Shown one piece after another: positions 8,672-15,904 of a stretch of 64,000 nucleotides of DNA. The DNA lies in the NCBI GenBank assembly GCA_027314915.1, contig DAHUZZ010000009.1, positions 24,640 through 88,639 on the forward strand, given 5' to 3'. This DNA is from Thermoplasmata archaeon. Lineage in GTDB: Archaea > Thermoplasmatota > Thermoplasmata > Lutacidiplasmatales > UBA184. The notes below the pieces were generated by a model. That model ran no database searches and had not been told where the DNA came from. It was given only the letters and a program-made list of their open reading frames with translations. Positions within the stretch are counted from its first letter, which is position 1; the number at the start of each line of letters is the position of its first letter. Made by a program: the position numbers and the translations under genes.

Positions 8672-9208
8672 CTACTGGACCACCAGGTCCAGGATGGTGA
8701 TGCCGCCGGTGGGGGGGTTGACCGCCCCGTAGTCGACGTAGACCTCGACGGTCGCGGTGAAGGGGCCGCTCGTCGCGGTGCCGAGCGTTACCGTGACGCT
8801 GTTCGTCGCGACGGTGCCCGAGCCCACCTCGGAGGTGACCGTCAGCGTGTTGGTCTGCGACGCGATCGTGGCGGAGAAGCCCAGGGTGAACTCCTCCGCG
8901 AAGTTGCCGGCCTTGCAGGCCGAGCTCCCCGAGGAAGATGAGAGATAGGCGACCGCGGTGCCCCCGGAGGTGCTATCGGTCACCGTGCCCGTGGAGCAGG
9001 CGGAGATGCCCGACGGCGTCGTCGTGACCTGCAGCGTGGGGGTGCTGTAGCCCGTGACCCCGTTGTCCCCGCCCTGGTAGAAATTGGCCGACTGCAGGGC
9101 GGGAGTGGCCGTGAGCACCGTGGCGCTCACGAACCCGAGCGTCGACGCGATCATGGCCACGACCATGCCGAGGTAGAGCGCCTTTCGACTGATCCGATAC
9201 GTTCGCAT
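8672..9208 (-). CDS. Secreted or membrane-anchored beta-rich surface protein
   Basis: 178 residues. The N-terminus MRTYRISRKALYLGMVVAMI followed by more hydrophobic residues is a class-I-type signal or anchor helix with basic residues before it. The rest is Ser/Thr/Gly/Val-rich with few charges and two Cys residues (SACS, SACK), typical of an extracellular beta-sandwich, and ends in GGITILDLVVQ. It resembles small archaeal pilin- or SipW-like secreted proteins only in a general way; no family is claimed. A clear ribosome-binding site GGAGGAGATC precedes ATG 9208 by about 5 nt, unlike the leaderless genes around it, which suggests strong expression. Confidence 0.7.
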   Translation of the reverse strand: MRTYRISRKALYLGMVVAMIASTLGFVSATVLTATPALQSANFYQGGDNGVTGYSTPTLQVTTTPSGISACSTGTVTDSTSGGTAVAYLSSSSGSSACKAGNFAEEFTLGFSATIASQTNTLTVTSEVGSGTVATNSVTVTLGTATSGPFTATVEVYVDYGAVNPPTGGITILDLVVQ

Positions 9209-9395
9209 CCGCTGATCTCCTCCGCGCTGGCGGAGCCCTTGGAATCCGTTTTCTCGGCTGGGCCTACTTGAAACCCGACGCTTCAGTTCACGAGGGGGTC
9301 CGCGCCCGGGGGCGCCCCCACGGGGGCCCCTTCGCGTTACGCCCTATCGCGCACTCCGTTGGACTCGAGCGGGTTGGCCCGAGGAGGTGCCGGCG

Positions 9396-9600
9396 ATGTT
9401 TCGCCACGGGCGGTGAGCCCGACTCCTCGGTCGGTGAACGTGAACTCCGACCCCTGGTCCCCCCGTGCGCCTGCCCCTGCCAGCGGGACCTGCTCGCCCC
9501 CAGCGGCGACAACATCTGGTACCGCTGCTCCGGCCGCCCTCCGCACGCGGGGAGGCTCGAGCCGAGGTCGTCGAGCGGGGCCAAATTCCCGGGACAGTAG
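9396..9600 (+). pseudogene. Possible remnant of a small zinc-ribbon protein, frame-disrupted
   Basis: An ATG at 9396 with a strong GAGGAGGTG ribosome-binding site (9381-9389) opens a frame that stops after six codons (MFRHGR). The next frame, open to the stop at 9600, reads CACPCQRDLLAPSGDNIWYRC, which resembles half of a small zinc ribbon; the second Cys pair is degenerate (RCSGRPPH). One indel would join start and domain. This may be a decayed gene or chance; evidence is thin. Confidence 0.25.
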
Positions 9601-9672
9601 CTGCCGGAGAAGGACGCGTGATCCCTCCGTGGGGGGGCCCGGGGTGGGGTGCTCACTCCACGTGCATCAACC

Positions 9673-9677
9673 TTTAA
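9673..9677 (+). promoter_or_regulatory. Box A-like TTTAA
   Basis: Centred 27 nt before ATG 9702; predicts a leaderless transcript for the small membrane protein. Confidence 0.55.
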
Positions 9678-9701
9678 CGGCCCCCCTCGGTCGACCTTCG
9701 C

Positions 9702-9986
9702 ATGTTCCGTCCCCGGCTCGGGTCGATGGGTTTCGTCCACGGCAGCATGCTCGGACCCCGGAGGTTGCTGCGGGGGATCGTGGTCCGCCTCGGAGCGAGC
9801 ATCGCCCTGGTGACGGGAGGGCTCGTCTTCGTCGTCCTCTACCTCGGCTTCTTCGCGGTCCGCTACGCCTGGTACACGAACCTGGCCGTGGTGCTGTCCG
9901 CCGCGATCCTCGTCCCGGTCCTCCTCGTCGCGATGTGGGTCCTCTGGGGCCTCGGGATGTCTCGAAGCTACCTCCGCGGCGTCTGA
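9702..9986 (+). CDS. Small two-TM membrane protein
   Basis: 94 residues, no recognised family. A basic N-terminus (PRRLLRGIVVR) precedes two long hydrophobic helices (around residues 31-55 and 62-84) separated by the short loop RYAWYTN. ATG 9702 is supported by the TTTAA box A centred 27 nt upstream. It is followed after 33 nt by another membrane protein on the same strand, so the two may be one transcription unit. Function unknown. Confidence 0.6.
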   Translation: MFRPRLGSMGFVHGSMLGPRRLLRGIVVRLGASIALVTGGLVFVVLYLGFFAVRYAWYTNLAVVLSAAILVPVLLVAMWVLWGLGMSRSYLRGV

Positions 9987-10019
9987 GCGGACCGCGGATA
10001 CCTCCCGCCGGACCCCGGG

Positions 10020-10616
10020 GTGCGCGGGGGGTCCGGGCGGTTCACCTCGGGGGACCCGTTTCCGCCCACCACGGTGTCCGACGAGGAGCACCCGCTCGCC
10101 GCGATCATCGCCTCCCTGACCGGCGGGGCCCCGATCGTGATCGACGGCGTCCCGGTCGCCTCGGCCGCGTCGATCATCTCCTCGACCGCCTCCGTCGGGT
10201 CGCCGATCTCCCAGGCCGCCAGCCTGGTGGAAGCGCTGGGGGCCCTCATCGCGTTCCTCGGCTTCGTGGTCCTCCTGCTGGCCACCGGTCTGTACCTCGG
10301 GCCCGAGGCGCACGTCGGCCTCGGCATCGCCATCCTGATCCTCTCGTTCCTGAGCCTCGTCGGCGGGGGCGGCTTCATCCCGGGGCTCACTTTGGGACTG
10401 GTCGGGGGGATCCTCTCGATCCTCTTCCAGCCCTCGGAGGAGGAACTGCCCGCGGGATGGCCCGGATCCACCCCGGCACGACAGCCCGGCGGGTGGGAGG
10501 TGGCGGCACGGGTGACCTGCCCTTCGTGCAACTCCTCGCTGGCCCCGGGGACCAAGGTCGGCGAACGGTGCGACGCCCGGATCCCGGCCCTCCCGAATCC
10601 GACCCCGAGCGCGTAG
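10020..10616 (+). CDS. Membrane protein with degenerate C-terminal zinc ribbon
   Basis: 198 residues from GTG 10020. A hydrophilic N-terminal region of about 70 residues is followed by two to three hydrophobic helices (residues about 75-95, 100-120 and 124-140) rich in Gly and Leu. The C-terminus contains CPSCNSSLAPGTKVGERCDA, which resembles the CPxC-x(n)-CxxC zinc ribbon often attached to archaeal membrane proteins but has lost the last Cys. No family name can be given. Whether the N-terminal 40 residues are translated is uncertain, since no promoter or ribosome-binding site marks the GTG clearly. Confidence 0.55.
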   Translation: MRGGSGRFTSGDPFPPTTVSDEEHPLAAIIASLTGGAPIVIDGVPVASAASIISSTASVGSPISQAASLVEALGALIAFLGFVVLLLATGLYLGPEAHVGLGIAILILSFLSLVGGGGFIPGLTLGLVGGILSILFQPSEEELPAGWPGSTPARQPGGWEVAARVTCPSCNSSLAPGTKVGERCDARIPALPNPTPSA

Positions 10617-10745
10617 GGCGCCGAGCGGGGGGCGACGGGCCGGCCGCCGCCCGTCCGACGGTCCGGCGTGCGGCGGGGGCCCGCCGGGCCGTGGATTTGC
10701 TCCCGAGGGTGAGAACGGGCACCAACATGACCGAGGAGGTGGACG

Positions 10746-11042
10746 ATGCTCGCCGAGCAGATCGTGCGAGCCGAGCTCGCGTCGCGTCCCCTCCCTGGGT
10801 GTGCCGACGTTAGGGAGTTCGCCGCGCGCGCACTCCCTCGCGAGGACCTCCTCTGGGTCGCCCAGGCGGCCCGTCGCGTAGAGCCCGCCCCACGGGTCGG
10901 GCTCCGCGCCCGCTGGGGAACGTTCTGGCGGTCGTTCGGCACCCCCAAGGAGGCGGAGGCCGAGCCCGACGGCTTGGCCGGCTCCGCACCCACGCAGGGT
11001 GGAGCGTGCCGCGATCCCGGCCGGCCCCGCCGGCCGGGATGA
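10746..11042 (+). CDS. Small hypothetical protein with strong ribosome-binding site
   Basis: 98 residues. GAGGAGGTG ends 5 nt before ATG 10746, one of the best ribosome-binding sites in the window, which argues for a real gene. The first 65 residues look ordered and helical (LAEQIVRAELASRPLPG, REFAARALPREDLLWVAQAA), then a Trp-rich amphipathic piece (RWGTFWRSFG), then a Pro/Gly tail. The last codons form one arm of a perfect 12-bp inverted repeat that ends at the stop codon. No family recognised. Confidence 0.5.
   Translation: MLAEQIVRAELASRPLPGCADVREFAARALPREDLLWVAQAARRVEPAPRVGLRARWGTFWRSFGTPKEAEAEPDGLAGSAPTQGGACRDPGRPRRPG
11014..11040. repeat. Perfect 12-bp inverted repeat with CCC loop
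   Basis: ATCCCGGCCGGC, three-base loop, then the exact complement. It spans the 3' end of the upstream gene and sits 30 nt before the box A of the fluoride riboswitch transcript. It could be a transcript-end hairpin or a protein-binding palindrome; there is no T tract. Confidence 0.6.
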
Positions 11043-11070
11043 CCCATTCCGGTCCCCACCCCCCCGAAGG

Positions 11071-11077
11071 TTCAAAT
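11071..11077 (+). promoter_or_regulatory. Box A (TTCAAAT) for the riboswitch-fluC transcript
   Basis: Centred 27 nt before A11101, one base before the aptamer begins. The predicted transcription start therefore coincides with the 5' edge of the riboswitch, which independently supports both calls. Confidence 0.65.
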
Positions 11078-11101
11078 CCGAGCGCCGCTCGGGGGCTCCC
11101 A

Positions 11102-11152
11102 CGGCGATGTAGTCCGCCGCGAACCGCCCGCCCCGGGCTGATGACTACTACC
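11102..11152 (+). promoter_or_regulatory. Fluoride riboswitch (crcB motif) aptamer
   Basis: All hallmark parts of the crcB RNA motif are present. P1 pairs CGGCG (11102-11106) with CGCCG (11115-11119). The P1 loop GTAGTC (11109-11114) is exactly complementary to GACTAC (11143-11148), the long-range pseudoknot. P3 pairs GCCC (11126-11129) with GGGC (11135-11138). The conserved GGCGATG, AAC (11122-11124) and CTGATG (11138-11143) blocks match the known consensus. It lies 50 nt upstream of fluC, the classic target. Binding of fluoride is expected to turn on expression. Confidence 0.92.
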
Positions 11153-11167
11153 GACGAAGGGGCGAGA

Positions 11168-11190
11168 CCGGGCCCCCGAGGGGGGCCCGG
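11168..11190 (+). promoter_or_regulatory. Putative expression-platform hairpin before fluC
   Basis: A perfect 10-bp stem (11168-11177 with 11181-11190, GAG loop) lies between the aptamer and the start codon. Its 3' arm contains the first two bases of the GGAGG ribosome-binding site (11189-11193), nine bases before GTG 11203. No U tract follows, so translational control is more likely than intrinsic termination. Inference. Confidence 0.6.
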
Positions 11191-11202
11191 AGGCGGAACA
11201 CC

Positions 11203-11592
11203 GTGGACACCCACCAGCTCCGATTGGTCCTGCTCGTGGCGGCCGGCGGCGCGATCGGGAGCGTCGCCCGGTACGGGGTGGCCGGCTCCCTCGATCGGGC
11301 CTCCTTCCCGTGGGGGACCTTCGTGGTGAACCTCTCGGGGACCTTCCTCCTGGCCTTCTTCTTCTTCCTCTTCCTGCAGCGGGGGGCGATCCCCTCCGAC
11401 GGGCGCACCTTCCTCTTCGTCGGGGTCTTCGGGGGCTACACCACGTTCTCCACCTTCGGGCTCGAGACCGTGACGCTCTTCCGGTCGGGCACGCCGCTCC
11501 TCGGCCTCCTCAACATCGGGCTCAACGGCGGAGTATGTTTACTGGGGGCCTTCCTGGGGGCGGCGATGGGCGTCCTGGCAGGGGGTGGGTGA
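11203..11592 (+). CDS. crcB: FluC/CrcB fluoride channel
   Basis: 129 residues, the normal length of a Fluc subunit. Four TM helices. Family motifs: GGAIGSVARY at the N-terminus, PWGTFVVNLSGTF with the pore Asn, and FGGYTTFSTFGLET with the Phe-box and the sodium-binding region, followed by NIGLNGGVC. Fluc proteins are dual-topology dimers that export fluoride through two pores. GTG 11203 has GGAGG nine bases upstream. The gene follows a fluoride riboswitch and overlaps the DUF190 gene by 8 nt, so the whole unit is a fluoride-resistance operon. A single crcB gene implies a homodimer. Confidence 0.96.
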   Translation: MDTHQLRLVLLVAAGGAIGSVARYGVAGSLDRASFPWGTFVVNLSGTFLLAFFFFLFLQRGAIPSDGRTFLFVGVFGGYTTFSTFGLETVTLFRSGTPLLGLLNIGLNGGVCLLGAFLGAAMGVLAGGG

Positions 11593-11923
11593 GACGGAGC
11601 TCAGCGAACGGGCGGTGCGGCTCAAGATCTACCTCGGGGAATCGGACCGCTTCGGGGGGAAGCCGGCGTACCAGGCGGTCGTGGAGCTCATGCGGAAGCG
11701 GGGGCTCTGGGGCGCCACCGTCACCCGGGGCGTCTACGGGTACGGGAAGCGGAGCCTCCTCCACTCGGCCTCCGTGCTCCGGTTGAGCGAGGACCTGCCG
11801 CTCATCATCGAGGTGGTCGAGGCGGAGGAGAAGGTGAGCGCCCTCGTGCCCGAGCTCAGCACGATGGTCCGGGGCGGGCTCATCACCGTCGAGGACGTGC
11901 GGGTGCTCCGTCACCTCGGGTAG
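11585..11923 (+). CDS. DUF190 family protein (CrcB-associated, PII-like fold)
   Basis: 112 residues. The sequence matches DUF190: RLKIYLGESDRFGGKPAYQA, RGLWGATVTRGVYGYG, and a C-terminal TVEDVRVLRH. Members adopt a ferredoxin-like, PII-related fold and are often encoded next to crcB, where a regulatory role is suspected but, as far as I know, not established. The GTG start at 11585 lies inside the 3' end of crcB (8-nt overlap), so translation is coupled. It should be co-regulated by fluoride through the upstream riboswitch. Confidence 0.9.
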   Translation: MGETELSERAVRLKIYLGESDRFGGKPAYQAVVELMRKRGLWGATVTRGVYGYGKRSLLHSASVLRLSEDLPLIIEVVEAEEKVSALVPELSTMVRGGLITVEDVRVLRHLG

Positions 11924-11989
11924 GCGGACGGCGCCGGTCGTCCTCGCTCGGGACGCCTCCCGCCCGAACCCGTTATCGGAACGGGGAGC

Positions 11990-12349
11990 GTGCCGCCGGG
12001 GGTCCCCGGAGCCTCCGTGGCGCCGATCCGCACGATCGAGGAGTTCGCGAGCGTCGCCCGCGCCGGCCCGGAGACGTACCACGAGTTCCTGCGGGTCCCC
12101 GCGCTGAGCGTGGGGGTCTACGTCCTGGCCCCGGGGGCGGTCGACGCGCAGTCGCCGCACGAGCAGGACGAGATCTACTTCGTGGTCCGCGGGCGGGCCC
12201 GGTTCCGGCAGGGAACGGAGGAGCGGAGCGTGGGTCCGGGCGAGATCCTGTTCGTCCCGGCCCGGGAACCTCACCGGTTCCACTCCGTCGAGGAGGAGCT
12301 GGTCCTCCTGGTCGTCTTCGCCCCCGCGGAGAGCCGTCCGCGTTCCTAG
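11990..12349 (+). CDS. Single-domain cupin protein
   Basis: 119 residues. The cupin motif 1 is SPHEQDEIYFVVRGRARF (His, Glu ligands) and motif 2 is GPGEILFVPAREPHRF with the second metal-binding His. This is the cupin_2 type of small beta-barrel, found in isomerases, dioxygenases and sensors; substrate is not predictable. GTG 11990 and GTG 12017 are both possible starts; the shorter begins APIRTIEEF just before the domain. It lies 66 nt after the DUF190 gene on the same strand and may be read through from the fluoride promoter, though no coupling is visible. Confidence 0.85.
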   Translation: MPPGVPGASVAPIRTIEEFASVARAGPETYHEFLRVPALSVGVYVLAPGAVDAQSPHEQDEIYFVVRGRARFRQGTEERSVGPGEILFVPAREPHRFHSVEEELVLLVVFAPAESRPRS

Positions 12350-12474
12350 AGCCGGTCGTCCGGGCGCGCCCGCGCCGCCCCCCGGGGGAGGGGCGACCCC
12401 CACGGGGGCCGGCGGCCCGTACGGGGCGCGCGACCGCCCCGGGAGCCCGAGGCCCCACCGCGTCCGCGCGACCC

Positions 12475-12479
12475 TATAT
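12475..12479 (+). promoter_or_regulatory. Box A TATAT
   Basis: Centred 32 nt before ATG 12509; the clearest classical TATA-type box in this part of the window. Confidence 0.6.
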
Positions 12480-12508
12480 GGGGGACCCGGTTCGCGGACG
12501 CACCCTCC

Positions 12509-13483
12509 ATGAAGGCGCTCGTGCTGGTCGGAGGCTTCGGCACCCGGCTCCGGCCCATCACCTACGCGATCCCGAAGCAGCTCATCCCGGTCGCCGGGAA
12601 ACCGATGCTCTACCATGTCCTCGACATGCTCCCGAAGGAGATCGAGGAGGTCGTCTTCGCGAGCGGCTACAAGGCCGACGTCCTGGACGCCTACCTGCGA
12701 TCCCACCCGCTCCCCTGGCCCACCCGGTGCGTTCCCGAGGCGGAGCCGCTCGGCACCGGCGGCGGGATGAAGAACGCCTCCGACGGGATCAGCGATCCCT
12801 TCCTGCTCCTCAACTCCGACGTCATCGCGGACGTCCGCGCGGCGGACGTGATCGCCTTCCACCGGCGCCACGGGGGCCTCGGCACGATGTCGCTCTTCGA
12901 GGTCGAGGACACCCGGCCCTACGGCGTGGCCGCGCTCGGGGAGAAGGACCGGATCGAGCGCTTCGTGGAGAAGCCGGCGCCCGAGGACGCCCCCTCGCAC
13001 TGGATCAACGCGGGACTGCAGATCTGGGCGCGGAAGGTGATCGACCGCATCCCCGGCGGCCGGGCCGTGAGCTGGGAGAACGAGATCGTCCCCGGGCTGC
13101 TCGCCGAGGGCGTCTACGGCTTCCGGATGGGCGGGTTCTGGGAGGACGCCGGGACCCCCGAGCGGCTCCTCCGGGCGCAGCGGCTCCTCTTCGACGCGCA
13201 CCGCGGGGGCGCCGGCAGCCTGCCCCGGGGCGCGCGGGGGACGGGTCCGGTGGCGGCCGGCCCCGGCGTGGGGGCCAAGGACGCCACGTTCGGGCCGTAC
13301 GTGCATCTTGGGGAGGGGGTCGTGATCGAGGCCGGTGCCCACGTCGAGAACTCGATCCTGATGGACGGGGTGCACGTGGGGCTCGGGGCCTCGGTCACCG
13401 GCGCGATCCTGGGACCGAACGTGAGGGTCCGGCCGGCCTCGACGATCCGGGGCCAGGTGCTCGGCGAGGGCTCCGAGGCCTGA
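12509..13483 (+). CDS. Sugar-nucleotide pyrophosphorylase (mannose-1-phosphate guanylyltransferase-like)
   Basis: 324 residues. The N-terminal Rossmann-like nucleotidyltransferase starts MKALVLVGGFGTRLRPITY, with the signature GGFGTRLRP and the lysine of PKQLIPVAGKPM. EPLGTGGGMKNA, LLNSDVIAD (metal-binding Asp), FVEKP and WINAGLQIW follow in the expected order, as in GDP-mannose pyrophosphorylases. The C-terminus (from about residue 245) carries left-handed beta-helix hexapeptide repeats, e.g. VIEAGAHVENSIL and VRVRPASTI. Makes an NDP-sugar, probably for glycans or lipids. ATG 12509 is fixed by a TATAT box 32 nt upstream. Exact nucleotide and sugar are uncertain. Confidence 0.9.
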   Translation: MKALVLVGGFGTRLRPITYAIPKQLIPVAGKPMLYHVLDMLPKEIEEVVFASGYKADVLDAYLRSHPLPWPTRCVPEAEPLGTGGGMKNASDGISDPFLLLNSDVIADVRAADVIAFHRRHGGLGTMSLFEVEDTRPYGVAALGEKDRIERFVEKPAPEDAPSHWINAGLQIWARKVIDRIPGGRAVSWENEIVPGLLAEGVYGFRMGGFWEDAGTPERLLRAQRLLFDAHRGGAGSLPRGARGTGPVAAGPGVGAKDATFGPYVHLGEGVVIEAGAHVENSILMDGVHVGLGASVTGAILGPNVRVRPASTIRGQVLGEGSEA

Positions 13484-13520
13484 TCGACCCTCCCCCCGGA
13501 TGCCGAGCTCGCGCGCGAGC

Positions 13521-14723
13521 TCACCGGGGCGGGGGCGCGATCTCCTGTTCGAGCCGGTCCGCCGAGAAGGGGATGCCGGTCCCGGTGTGGTAGAGGACGA
13601 CGCTCTCCCCGGGCCGGATCCGGCCGTCCGCCAGGAGCCGGGGCAGCGCGGCGTACGGCGCGGCGGCCTCGGGGGAGACCGAGAGCCCGTGGTGCCGGGC
13701 CAGGCTCCGCATCGCGTCGAGGAGCTCCCGGTCCGTGACCGTCGCCCCCGCCCCGCCGGTCTCCCGGACCGCCTCCAGGACCCGTTCCGAAGCGAACGGC
13801 GCGGGGACGAGCAGTCCCGGCGCGATGGTCCTCGGATCCTCCCAGGGGGTGATCCGGGTCGCCCCGTCCCGGAGCGCGCGCACGACCGGAGCGCAGTGCT
13901 CCGGCTGCACCGCGTAGAGCCGCGGGCTCCGGTCGAGGAGCCCCAGCGAACGGAGCTCCCGGAACGCCTTGGCCATGCCGACGAGCCCGGTCCCGCCGCC
14001 GGTGGGGTAGACGATCGCGTCCGGGAGCGCGCCCGGAGCGGACGCCTCGACGATCTCGAGCCCCATGGTCTTCTTGCCCTCGACGCGGTAGGGCTCGCGC
14101 AGCGTCGAGACGTCGAAGGAGCCGCGCCCCCGCTCCCGTTCGCGGGCGGCCGTCCCGGCCTCGCGGATGGTGCCGGGGACCTCGATCACCTCGGCGCCGT
14201 ACAGCGCGCAGGCCTCCTTCGCGGCCCGGGGCGTGCTCTCGGGGAGGTAGACCCGGCCGCGCAGCCCGGCCCGGGCCGTGTAGGCCGCGAGCGCGATGCC
14301 CGCGTTCCCCGCGCTCGGGACGTAGAGCTCCGTAAGCCCCAGCTCGCGCGCCCGCGAGACCGCCGCGGCCATCCCGCGCGCCTTGAACGATCCCGTCGGG
14401 AGGCCCCCGTCGTCCTTGACCAGGACCTCCACCCCCGGGGCGGTCTCGACCGGGCCGAGCGGGAGGAGCGCGGTGCTCCCCTCCCCCCAGCCGGTGATGA
14501 AGGCCGCGTCGCGGACCGGAAGGAGCTCCCGGTACCGCCACAGCCCGGGCGGACGTTCGCCCAGCGACCGGAACCAGCGGGCGCCGTCCAACCGGTCCAG
14601 GTCGTACCGGGCGAGCAGGGTGTGCCCGCAGGAGGGGCAGGGGCCCACCACGAAATCCGGAGCGAGGGTGGCGCCGCACGCACGACAGTCCAGCGCGCGG
14701 AGCAACGACCCGGTCCCGGCCAT
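13521..14723 (-). CDS. Threonine synthase-like PLP enzyme (fold type II)
   Basis: 400 residues. An N-terminal zinc ribbon (CRACG ... CPSCGH) precedes the PLP domain, as in archaeal threonine synthases. The PLP lysine lies in GGLPTGSFKARGMA, the Asn-rich loop is PSAGNAGIALAAY and the phosphate loop is PTGGGTGLVG. C-terminal Ser-rich region VSPEAAAPYAALPRLL. It probably eliminates phosphate from O-phosphohomoserine to give threonine, but cysteate synthase or another beta-replacing enzyme is possible. ATG 14723 is preceded by CTATGG about 27 nt upstream. It follows the ADH gene on the same strand after 89 nt. Confidence 0.85.
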   Translation of the reverse strand: MAGTGSLLRALDCRACGATLAPDFVVGPCPSCGHTLLARYDLDRLDGARWFRSLGERPPGLWRYRELLPVRDAAFITGWGEGSTALLPLGPVETAPGVEVLVKDDGGLPTGSFKARGMAAAVSRARELGLTELYVPSAGNAGIALAAYTARAGLRGRVYLPESTPRAAKEACALYGAEVIEVPGTIREAGTAARERERGRGSFDVSTLREPYRVEGKKTMGLEIVEASAPGALPDAIVYPTGGGTGLVGMAKAFRELRSLGLLDRSPRLYAVQPEHCAPVVRALRDGATRITPWEDPRTIAPGLLVPAPFASERVLEAVRETGGAGATVTDRELLDAMRSLARHHGLSVSPEAAAPYAALPRLLADGRIRPGESVVLYHTGTGIPFSADRLEQEIAPPPR

Positions 14724-14812
14724 CGGTCTCCCGCACGACCCCCCGGCCCATAGCCTCGAGCACTCCGGGGCCCCCGGGGGGCCGGGCGCCCGGGAGCGGG
14801 GACGGTGGGAGG

Positions 14813-15904
14813 TCAGCGCGCGTTCGAGGGGCCCACGGGCCGCGGGCCGGCGCCGGGTCGCTCCCCGCCGAACGCGGGGCCGGTCACCACCACCTTGAGC
14901 GCCTCGGCGGGCCGGGCCGCGAGCGCGAACGCCTCGTCGATCCGGTCGAGCGGGAGGCGGTGGCTGACCAGGTCCTCCAGCACGAGCCGGCGGGAAGCGA
15001 GGAGCGCATGCAGGTCCGCCACGTCCCGCTCCGTGGTCGCGTAGGTGGGGATCACGCGCAGGCCGCGGAGGTAGAGCTTCTGCAGGTCCATCCGCAGCTG
15101 GCTGCCGGACTCCGGCAGCCCGAAGAGGTTCAGGGTGCCCCCGCGGCGCGCGAGCTCCGTCCCGAGCTCCACCGCCGCGGGGGCGCCCGTCGCCACCACG
15201 ACCCGGTCGACGCCCGCACCCCCGGTCGCGCGGGCGACCGCGCGACGTACCTCCTCGGGGTCGCGCGGATCGACGACCGCATCGATCCCCCCGCGCTCCG
15301 CGGCCGCGCGGCGCAGCGGGGAGAGCTCCGCCCCGCCGATCCACCCGGCCCCCAGGCTCCGGGCGAGCCGGGCGTAGAGGAGGCCCACCGGCCCGAGGCC
15401 GAGGAGGAAGAGGCTCCCGCCCGCGGGAAGGCCCACCGCGCGGATCGCCGTGAGCGCGCAGCCGGCCGGCTCGAGGAGGGTCCCCACCTCCCAGCTCACC
15501 GCGTCGGCGAGCGGGAGGACCGCGCCCTTGCGGAGGTGGTCGGCGGAGACCCGGAACCGCTCGGCGAAGCCGCCCGGGTCGAGGTTCGATCTCGAGTACT
15601 CCGGGCAGAAGGTCAGGTCCCCGCGGCGGCAGACGGCGCACGCGTAGCAGGGCACGTGGTGGTGGACGAAGACCCGGGTCCCGGGCGCGAGCGCCTCCGG
15701 AGCTCCCGGGCCCGCGGAGCGCACGCGTCCCACCGGCTCATGGCCGAGGATCCCGGCGCTCGCGTAGTTGCCGCGGAGCTTCTCCAGGTCGGTCCCGCAG
15801 ACGCCGCAGGCGGCGAGCTCGACGACGAGCTCGCCGGGGCCGAGGGGAGGCTCGGGCCGGTCGGCGAGCTCGACCCGTCCCGGCGCGAGGATCCCGACCT
15901 TCAT
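14813..15904 (-). CDS. Zinc-dependent medium-chain alcohol/sugar dehydrogenase
   Basis: 363 residues. Catalytic zinc region CGVCGTDLEK with GHEPVGRV; structural zinc Cys cluster CYACAVCRRGDLTFC; Rossmann motif GLGPVGLLYARLA. This is the MDR family of threonine/sorbitol/glucose dehydrogenases. The ATG overlaps the stop of the upstream aminotransferase (ATGA at 15901-15904), so the two form a coupled operon; a transaminase and a dehydrogenase together suggest conversion of an amino compound through an aldehyde or ketone to an alcohol. Coenzyme and substrate cannot be fixed from sequence. Confidence 0.9.
   Translation of the reverse strand: MKVGILAPGRVELADRPEPPLGPGELVVELAACGVCGTDLEKLRGNYASAGILGHEPVGRVRSAGPGAPEALAPGTRVFVHHHVPCYACAVCRRGDLTFCPEYSRSNLDPGGFAERFRVSADHLRKGAVLPLADAVSWEVGTLLEPAGCALTAIRAVGLPAGGSLFLLGLGPVGLLYARLARSLGAGWIGGAELSPLRRAAAERGGIDAVVDPRDPEEVRRAVARATGGAGVDRVVVATGAPAAVELGTELARRGGTLNLFGLPESGSQLRMDLQKLYLRGLRVIPTYATTERDVADLHALLASRRLVLEDLVSHRLPLDRIDEAFALAARPAEALKVVVTGPAFGGERPGAGPRPVGPSNAR

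Larger units (their letters stand above)
9209..9701. other. 493-nt gap without a confident gene
   Basis: Apart from the possible zinc-ribbon remnant at 9396-9600 and the box A at 9673-9677, I see no convincing coding frame. The left part must hold the promoter of the secreted protein on the minus strand; an AT-rich stretch (GTTTCAAG, minus strand near 9265-9272) about 60 nt upstream of 9208 is a candidate. Confidence 0.4.

Noticed and set aside
11069..11079. GGTTCAAATCC resembling a tRNA T-loop (plus strand)
   Set aside because: Only two T-stem pairs form, no anticodon or acceptor partner lies nearby, and the element sits exactly 27 nt before the riboswitch start as a box A.
9288..11102. Minus-strand open frame of about 600 codons
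   Set aside because: Composition is Arg/Gly/Asp-rich shadow sequence and it is antisense to the membrane proteins and to a gene with a strong ribosome-binding site.
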